Positions 56,992 through 64,000 of a stretch of 64,000 nt of DNA are shown here, piece by piece. The position numbers were made by a program, and so were the translations under genes. The stretch's first letter is position 1; every line of letters begins with the position of its first letter. The stretch spans positions 49,281,174 to 49,345,173 of the forward strand of contig CM059975.1 in NCBI GenBank assembly GCA_030490835.1, given 5' to 3'. Origin of the DNA: Annona cherimola (taxonomy: Eukaryota > Streptophyta > Magnoliopsida > Magnoliales > Annonaceae). The notes below the pieces were generated by a model. It was not told the DNA's origin, ran no database searches, and saw nothing but the letters and a program-made list of their open reading frames with translations.

Positions 56992-58548
56992 ATGGCACCA
57001 AAAAGGGCAGTATCAAAACCTTACCCCAAAAGGGTTCCTACACAAACCGAAGAGGTTCCTAGAAAACAAAGAACACCCGCTAAAAGAGCTAGAGAGGAAC
57101 CGTCAACCTCAACGGGTAGAAGGGTTCGATTTCAGACCACAACCCAGTCAACTGATCGAGCTCCACAATCTGAAAGCCAACCTGAAAGCTCTTACTCTTC
57201 AAGGATTCCTATCAAGAAGGGGCAAGTTCTAAAAATGCCCACTACTTATTTCAGGACAGAGCTACAGCATAGTCGCTTTTACAGAAACTTCTATGAACGA
57301 AAGGTATTTATTCCTAAGATCATAGATTTCAAGTTCCTTAATGACTATGAATTCGACATAGAAGAGTTGTTGGATTTCCAAGGATGGATACAACTATTCA
57401 AATCCGATGAACGGATCTATCCTGATCTCACAAGACAGTTTTATTATTTATGGGACGACACCAAGTTTTGCACTTATGTCAAAGGCACTGAAATACAATT
57501 TGGGGGAAGCAACCTCCCAGATCAAGACAGAGCTCTGAGAAGAATTGGAAACATTCTTCAAGTACCTTTTGATGAAGAAAGGCTTCCCAAGGATCTAACT
57601 ATGGACACGGTCTACAATGAATTGACCAAAAGTAACAAATATCATGCAGGCACCAAATTCCTGCATTATATGGATCTTCCTCCCAGACTCAGGGTCATCC
57701 GTCTATTGATCGCCCACTGTATCTTACCAAAAGGAAGCGGCAGGAATCAATTGAATCCTCAAGGAGCAATGATTCTATGGAAATTAGTGAACAAAATCAA
57801 GATTAGTCTTCCCAGACTATTCTTAGAAGCCTTGGCATGCAGGAAAGACAATCCGAGAGGCGTGTTACCTTACGGATCTTGGATCACCAAGATTTTTGAG
57901 CGGGTTGGGCTAGACATTGACGGGGAACCATTTGAAGTCCCCAAGACGACAAACTCCATCAACAAGGCTTTGCTCCAACGTATGAAAATCAATCTGGAGC
58001 AATTTAGGGATGATCGCATCCGAGAGAAGCTTGGCGAGCCAGCACGAGAAGCAGAGGACGATGCACAAACTGAGGGGGAGCAACCTCCTATGGCATCACC
58101 TGCACGGGCCGTTTCTCCTCCATCACACGGATCCTATTCACCGCACGGATCCGCTGCACCCGATAGAGAACCTAATATTTCATCACAAGCAGCTACGCTT
58201 CAAAGTATAAAGGATGAAATATCAGCTCTACGGGAAGAAATGGGTCACCAAGAGAATAGGATGACCAGTCTCGTCACCGGCGTTCTAAATGCAATCGAGG
58301 ATATGCACTCCCGGCAAGACAGAATCGAGCGGGAAATGCGGACTATCGGCTTTCATCTTGCATCCGGACGACATAAGAAGACACCCATGCCTGAACTCGA
58401 TCCTTACGAGTCAGGATCAGTTCATAAAGCAGCAACTCCAGATCACGCTTCTCTAGTATACTCATCGGCCCATCATTGTCCTATCAAACCAATCCCATAT
58501 CCGATCTCTCAATTTCAATTCACCAAATCATTATTTTTGATCGATTGA
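56992..58548 (+). CDS. Sirevirus env-like protein, intact 518-codon ORF
   Basis: An open frame from ATG 56992 (MAPKRAVSKPYPKRVP) to TGA 58546, 518 residues, the only unbroken long gene of the element. Residues 1-45 are very basic with a bipartite nuclear-signal-like KRAREEPSTSTGRRVRF. Residues about 80-325 form a compact domain (FRTELQHSRFYRNFYERKVF, YPDLTRQFYYLWDD, LPPRLRVIRLLIAHCILPKG, LPYGSWITKIFERVGL) that resembles the plant transposon domain seen in the Athila-like relic at 24646. Residues about 346-400 are Pro/Ser/His-rich. About 402-455 form a coiled coil (LQSIKDEISALREEMGHQEN and on). I see no signal peptide or convincing membrane helix, so 'env' describes position, not function. The last 13 residues lie in a tandem repeat that also holds the purine tracts. 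Confidence 0.88.
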   Translation: MAPKRAVSKPYPKRVPTQTEEVPRKQRTPAKRAREEPSTSTGRRVRFQTTTQSTDRAPQSESQPESSYSSRIPIKKGQVLKMPTTYFRTELQHSRFYRNFYERKVFIPKIIDFKFLNDYEFDIEELLDFQGWIQLFKSDERIYPDLTRQFYYLWDDTKFCTYVKGTEIQFGGSNLPDQDRALRRIGNILQVPFDEERLPKDLTMDTVYNELTKSNKYHAGTKFLHYMDLPPRLRVIRLLIAHCILPKGSGRNQLNPQGAMILWKLVNKIKISLPRLFLEALACRKDNPRGVLPYGSWITKIFERVGLDIDGEPFEVPKTTNSINKALLQRMKINLEQFRDDRIREKLGEPAREAEDDAQTEGEQPPMASPARAVSPPSHGSYSPHGSAAPDREPNISSQAATLQSIKDEISALREEMGHQENRMTSLVTGVLNAIEDMHSRQDRIEREMRTIGFHLASGRHKKTPMPELDPYESGSVHKAATPDHASLVYSSAHHCPIKPIPYPISQFQFTKSLFLID

Positions 58549-58771
58549 CAAAAAGGGGGAGATCGAACTTAGGGGGAGTTAGGGGGAGTTAGATAAAATT
58601 GAGTTGAGTTGAACTTCTTTAAGTTTTGGGTCGGGTAGTTTGTCAATTTCAATTCACCAAATCATTATTTTTGATCGATTGACAAAAAGGGGGAGATCGA
58701 ACTTAGGGGGAGTTAGATAAAATTGAGTTGAGTTGAACTTCTTTAAGTAAGTTTTGGGTCGGGTAGTTTGT
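58509..58771 (+). repeat. Tandem duplication carrying multiple polypurine tracts
   Basis: Two units, 58509-58642 (134 bp) and 58643-58771 (129 bp), nearly identical. Each has ACAAAAAGGGGGAGATCGAAC and one or two TTAGGGGGAGTTAG words. Unit 1 includes the end and stop of the env-like ORF. The functional tract, AAAAAGGGGGAGAT at 58984-58997, abuts the 3' LTR. Repeated purine tracts upstream of the 3' LTR are known from Sireviruses. Confidence 0.92.
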
Positions 58772-58983
58772 ACTTAGGAAAATTTCATTTGCTTTACATT
58801 ATAAACTGAAATGAAATGAATGTTACCTTTGATTGACATGTGCTTATATGAATGATTGGTTACAATCTGTGTTGAAGACTTGAATGGTTGGATAAAATTT
58901 GTTGACTCATGCTCTGTTTTTTAGAATTATATAAATGCACTCATACTGAAAGGTATAAACTCAATTTAGTTTTGTCAATCATC

Positions 58984-58997
58984 AAAAAGGGGGAGAT
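58984..58997 (+). other. Polypurine tract adjoining the Sirevirus 3' LTR
   Basis: AAAAAGGGGGAGAT, directly followed by TGTTGGAAAC of the 3' LTR. Confidence 0.93.
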
Positions 58998-60774
58998 TGT
59001 TGGAAACAATGCTTTAAAACAAAACAAATTAATCAAATACTGAGTTTTGATGATCAACAAAGACTAACTTGAGTATATTTTGAGTACTAATGAGTTTGTT
59101 ATGTGATTTAAAGAACTCAGGTGGCCAAGTCGAACCTCAAGTCGACTTGGACTTCGACTTAGGATGAAGTTGATCCCAAAGTCGACTCAAATATCGACTT
59201 GAGAAAGAACCTCAAAAGACACAAGTGAAGTCGCAGGTCAAGTCGACTCCACATGCGACTTGGGTTCCCAAGTCGCAGACGAAGTCGACCTCGCTATCGA
59301 CTTCAAATGCAAAATAGTGTCCAGCGCTGATTTTGGGGCACAAAGCTGCCCAAGTCGCAGGCCAAGTCGACTCCATGTGCGACTTGGGTGAAGTCGCAGG
59401 CCAAGTCGACTCCATCTGCGACTTGAGGAATTCAGATTTCAAAGATGCAGTTTTTTCAAGCCATTCAAGAGAATATATCATTCAAGCTCAAGGCATGATT
59501 GCCTGAAGGACTTCAAACCAGGTTTATCAAGTCCAAAGAATCAAGATGAAGATCAAATGAGTCCAATTCATAGTCAAGATTCATGTACTACTTCAAATCA
59601 AGTCTATCAAGCCAAGGCAAATGTTCAAGCCTATTCAAATAAGGCAACACCCAAGTTATGGAGACCAAGTGAGTCCAAGACTAAGCGAGGAACAAGCATA
59701 TATCATGCAAGGACTCAAACAGCTCAAAAGCTTTGCAAGGATCAAGCCGAATCTTGAAGAACAAAGCAGCTTCAGCAAAACCCAAGCCAAGTCGCAGGCT
59801 AAGTCGACTTCAGGTTCGACTTGAGTCGAAGTCTGAAACCAAGTCGACTAAAACTCAGACTTGGGAAATTGGAAGAACTGGAGTCGCAGACGAAGTCGAC
59901 TCCAGATGCGACTTGGGTTGCCAAGTCGCAAGCCAAGTCGACTCCATCTTCGACTTGGGTATAACGTTCAAATTTTCGAACGTTGGAGTTCATTTATTGC
60001 GCACCAACCACCTCCACAACGTTCATATTTTCTTCCCTCTATAAAAGGACCCTCAAATGAACGTGAAAGATATACAAGAACATTACAAGACACTACTATA
60101 TACTCTACAAAGTCCAAAGAGAGAAAAGAAGATCTAGAAAGAAATCCTATTTGCTTTTCTCCATTTCTGAGTGGTTCGTATAAATTCTAAGGAAGAAGAA
60201 AGCTTCAAGTTGCTAGCGCCTTCAACAATATTCATCCAAAGCTGCTTCTACAACTTCTTCCTCGAGCTAAATCTGCCTACACAAATCTGTAAAGTGTAGT
60301 TTCATTTATTTCATTATCTTGTTGTATAAATCTTGATTTAGCTTGGGTAGCTAAGATCAAGTATATGCAAAGTAGGGTGTGATTGGAGTGAGACTCATCA
60401 CCTACTTTTGCATGTGAGTTGTTTATGCCCCCTAGAGCTAGAATCTAGAAGAGAGCAAGTGGCTCTAGTTGTATATGCCCCCTAGAGCTGGAATCTAGAA
60501 GAGAGCGGTGACTCTAAGTGTATTCGTGGAATACATAGTGGAACCCAAGTCACAACAGAGTGTGAGCTTGGAAGAGTGGAGTAGGAAAGGTTTGCCCGAA
60601 CCACTATAAATCTTGTGTTATATCTCTTTTTACTGCTTTATCTTTATTGCTCTCTAGCTCTTTTCAAAAGTGGATTAATTACTCAAAGGGTTAAGTCTTT
60701 ATTTACCAAAGATTTTATAAAGATCCCAATTCACCCCTCCCCTCTTGGGTTTTGCCACTAACTCGGGACGAACA
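58998..60774 (+). repeat. Sirevirus 3' LTR
   Basis: 1,777 bp, same length as the 5' LTR, TATA box at 60037-60048. By eye 11 single-base differences from the 5' copy, including one at the end (GACGAACA here, GACCAACA there). Followed by CTTCA. Confidence 0.97.
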
Positions 60775-60779
60775 CTTCA

Positions 60780-62010
60780 GACTAACCATTAAACGCTCTT
60801 GATTAGAACTATTTTTATGATAACTAGTTTAAATTCAACATTATATAAAATTCATATCAAAGTTTTATACAAATTCTTTATTTTTTGAGGTGACATATAA
60901 AATTCGTGCCGTTAATTTATTTTTTGATTTATTTCATTTCTTTATTTTTTTCGTTGTAAATTCGTGCCATTAATTTATTATTTTTTTATGTTCATTTATT
61001 TACTTTTATGCAGTTGTAAATTTTATATGATTTACACAAAAAATAAATCATTTCAAATTTGTGTCATTTTATTCTAAGTTTAATGGTATGAGATGACAAA
61101 TTAATGTAAATCATAGGAGACATAATAAAGGTGGCAACGGTCATTTATTTACTTTCTGATACCACCTATTATAAATTAAATTTCTCTTTATGAGTAATAA
61201 TAAAAATACACACAAGCATTACAAGATTTGTTCATTTTTTGGTCAAAATATGAGGTTAAAAAAAGGTGCATAATGAGTAAGGGGACAAGTTTTATGTTGA
61301 CCATGATTAATATACTTGTTTATTACATAAACATATAATTTATACATTTACGGATAAATAAAAGTATATTAATTACGGATAAATAAACATATAAAAGTAT
61401 ACGTATAATTACTACCTTTCCAATAAATAAAAGCATAAATATTTATTAGTGACTTATTAAATATATTAATTACGTAAAATATCTAATTATTGGATTTGTT
61501 TATATTTTAATAAGAATCTATATTTATATTTTAGTATATTTTCGTATTACATTTACGGATAATATATTTCATATAAATTTTATGAACAATCTATAAAATC
61601 CATCAAATCCATCATATCAGTACATCTGTTTACGATTACTCTATAAAATTCATAAATCAAGTAAATATTAGTTTACGATTTTGCATAATTCTTGTAAAAT
61701 CTGTGTTGTCCATCTAATTGATGAAAATGAAATGTCATCAATTCTATTTTAGCTGTTAAAACTGTATAACTGGTTTATCGTATCAAACGAATACGTATCA
61801 AAATCATTTAGTCTATAAAACTCGTAAAATTTATAAAATTTATAAATTTCATATGCACTGTATCCGTAAAACTCGAATAACCTGTAAAATTTATTTCATT
61901 GGAAAAATGAATACAAGATTATCAGTGGAACACATCATTCCCATAAATTTCATAAAAACTGTAAAAGCCGTAAAATCTGTAAAATCTATATCAACGGTCA
62001 AACAAGCTAA
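60780..62010. other. AT-rich intergenic DNA with short degenerate repeats
   Basis: Continues the DNA interrupted at 49616. AAATTCGTGCC(g/a)TTAATTTATT appears twice (about 60900 and 60962) and resembles the TGTGCAA anchors at 47988-48567. From about 61580 the sequence is dense in GTAAAATCT/CATAAAATCC-type words. The 62-codon frame at 61853-62041 reads these words and is not a gene. Confidence 0.5.
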
Positions 62011-63457
62011 ATTATATCAGTCGTTCAAATTTATTTCTTGAAATAAAACTATTCTTAATTTTATAATTTCAATCCTACATTACAGATTATAATTTGGAAT
62101 GAATATCATTCAATTTAACGTTGGGGATCACTCATCATCTATAGTAATTTATTAAAATCATGTGAATAATCATAAAAATACATTCACCTCAAAGTGTTAT
62201 AATTTAATTCACCTACCCCTACTCACGGTTTACCCACATTTCTACTCTCATGCTATGAAATTACCTTTTTGCCCTCATTTGCATTTTATGCAAAAGTGCA
62301 AACGTTTGCATTTGAACCCGCCTCCGTAATAACCGTGGGTGAACCTTAGTTTTGTTGTGCGCTAAGCTGATTGCCGGTTAAGAATTTGGTGAAGTGTTTC
62401 GAGATTTTCACAACTTCACCACACACGGTTAAATTGCAAATTTCGAAAGATTGCAGGAAGTAAAATCAATCAACTAATTGATGGAAATAACACGAGAGAC
62501 AATACCAAGCCAAACAAAGCTTAAATCTACTAAAATTACTGCAAAACTGCCCAGGTTAAGTTAGGGTGGGAAGTCGTAAGATCCTCCTAGATTACTAAAA
62601 GATTTTTTTTTTGGGTAAACATATAAGAAAATTAGGTTTTAAAAATATTTACAATGAAAATATGCAAGATCTGAAAGGCCTCATTATAATCTATTTAATG
62701 CGAAAAATATGTTAAAGGTAGTTTTTTAAAAAAAAATTTCAAAGTTTTTTTCTTGTATTTATGAGAATTAATTTCTAAAAATATTTGAGGTTGAAATTTG
62801 GAAATTTTTGAAAGTAGTTGATTTATTCTTTTCCATTTTAAGTAACAAATAACGAGAGGACTATTCCGTCAGAAAAAAATGAAAGGCTACTTTTAAAAGA
62901 TAACTTTTCCATTTTAAGTATTTTCTTGGATTTTGTATTATATAATAAGAAAATATCTTTTATACTTTGAATCTTGCAAATTTACGATAATTTAATGAGT
63001 GAAATATTTTAAACAGTTAAGAGTTTTCCGTTTAATGCTTTTTCTAATAATTTTTCACTTTTAGTTTTGTTATTGACATATTTTTACACATAGATATAAT
63101 TTTCTTTATATAGTATTCCTTATTTGTATTGTAATGACGAACATTGCATTTAATATATAATGGGTGCTGAGAATTTGAAACGCCAGGTATTATGATTCCA
63201 GCTAGAGGTGAGCATTAAAGAATCAGCAAAACAGAAAAGATAGCAACCAAGGAATTTTTACGTGGAAAAAGTAAGTAGCGTATGACATGACACCTTCTTG
63301 AAAAGCTACGGAGGAAGAGCAATATCTAAAAATAAAAATAAAACAAGATTGGATTGGAGAGAGAAACTTGTCTTCCAAACAGATCTTATTGTACTCTCGG
63401 GTGAACGAAGATGGAGTAGTACCTGGAAAATTAAGAAATAATAAGCTTAAAAAACTT
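62011..63457. other. Intergenic DNA, nothing recognised
   Basis: AT-rich with short, moderately GC-richer islands (about 62320-62580 and 63150-63440). No long ORF, tRNA, TE terminus or domain seen. Confidence 0.5.
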
Positions 63458-63748
63458 GGGGCGTGCTGGGTAACACATGAAAAATGTCTAAGTTAAAACT
63501 TTTCAATATGAAACTTTGCATTCTCCATAATTATCTTATTTTTTAATTATTTTTTTACATCTTCCCATACAACTATTTTACTTTTCAATCATTTCTACGT
63601 AATACTAATACAACTAACATATCTATTTTAACTTTATTCTCTTTACTCTCCATTATTACCTCTATTATATTACATCATTTTCTTTCGTTTTAACAACTTT
63701 AAGGTAAAAACTTTTTATTCAAAAATTTTATCATTTCTTAAACATACT
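63458..63748 (+). mobile_element. Decayed MITE copy, same family as 36782
   Basis: Internal sequence is colinear with 36782-37072 (aacttttca...ctccataa-ta-tct-tttt..., catacaacta, aactttattctctttactc, ttacatcattttct). Ends are eroded (GGGGCGTGCTGGG and AACATACT); CTT lies on both sides (63455-63457, 63749-63751), a possible target duplication. Length is again 291 bp. Confidence 0.75.
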
Positions 63749-64000
63749 CTTGATGTGTATATATGAAACCCTTCTTCGTTCATCCCTGTGTCTTATCTAG
63801 CAACTTCACAAGGTTCCTTTAATCGTCTTGATTCACCCAATCATGATTACAAGATTGGACTTATTAGCTTATTAGCAGCTCCTATGTGGTTTCGTCAAGA
63901 GGACAAGTGGATTTTGTCGAGCTACTTAGGTGGTTTTACTGGTTATTTGCATTGGTAGTGAGAGCGTAGTGGTCCATTAAGAGGACAAGCGAGAGATTGT
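63749..64000. other. Window end, nothing recognised
   Basis: No long ORF or repeat boundary seen in the last 250 bp. Confidence 0.5.

Larger units (their letters stand above)
49617..60774 (+). mobile_element. Complete Sirevirus (Ty1/copia) retrotransposon
   Basis: 11,158 bp with LTRs 49617-51393 and 58998-60774 and a perfect CTTCA duplication (49612-49616, 60775-60779). Order: primer site, gag, protease, integrase, RT, RNase H, a long pol/env gap, env-like ORF, repeated purine tracts, LTR. Integrase before RT marks Ty1/copia. The env-like ORF, the two gag zinc knuckles, the palindrome arrays and the multiplied purine tracts are Sirevirus hallmarks. By eye I count 11 substitutions between the two 1,777-bp LTRs (about 0.6%), so the insertion is young. 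gag and pol carry five nonsense codons in all, so this copy could not move without help. Confidence 0.96.

Overview
The window is nuclear DNA of a flowering plant with a large, AT-rich, transposon-packed genome. The evidence is the nested Ty3/gypsy (Athila-like and chromovirus) and Ty1/copia (Sirevirus) retrotransposons, many solo LTRs, MITEs, and one spliced gene with GT-AG introns. There are no bacterial-type genes. The species cannot be named from the sequence.

Left part (1-39190): old Athila-like Ty3 sequence forms the background and later insertions have broken it up. Two head-to-tail Athila-like LTR copies (about 1-5165 and 5166-21808) are interrupted by a reverse-strand solo LTR (1094-4555), a copia solo LTR (5621-7176) and a whole chromovirus (7343-20917). 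The chromovirus carries a further nested solo LTR (10306-12980). The Athila interior starts at a tRNA-Asp-like primer binding site (21815). It keeps a gag remnant and a decayed env-like gene, split by a 5.7 kb solo LTR (24875-30549). After another solo LTR (31565-33314, reverse) a second Athila-like body, gag through integrase, runs to about 39190. A MITE sits inside its reverse transcriptase. Five solo LTRs are recognised; four have perfect 5-bp target-site duplications (TSDs) and the fifth a decayed one.

Middle (39190-49616): a foldback element with a 9-bp duplication (40608-41180), a tandem duplication containing a MITE (42143-43262), and the one clear host gene. The gene lies on the reverse strand at 43647-45356, has six exons and encodes 381 residues. 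It looks like an uncharacterised plant protein. Beyond it lie a GC-richer, transcript-like stretch (46641-47860) and a diverged repeat of roughly 180-bp period.

Right part (49617-60774): a complete, young Sirevirus (Ty1/copia), 11,158 bp long, with 1,777-bp near-identical LTRs and a CTTCA duplication. gag and pol carry nonsense codons, but the 518-codon env-like ORF downstream of pol is open. The element has arrays of the palindrome GTCGAC in its LTRs and at the pol/env junction, and repeated purine tracts before the 3' LTR. The rest (60775-64000) is AT-rich intergenic DNA with one more decayed MITE.

The retrotransposon genes follow the usual gag-protease-integrase/RT-RNase H plan, and none of the Ty3 copies appears functional. 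The points most worth follow-up are the open env-like ORF and its likely relation to the Athila env-like relic, the palindrome arrays, the extra ORF ahead of the chromovirus gag, the foldback element, and the spliced gene of unknown function.
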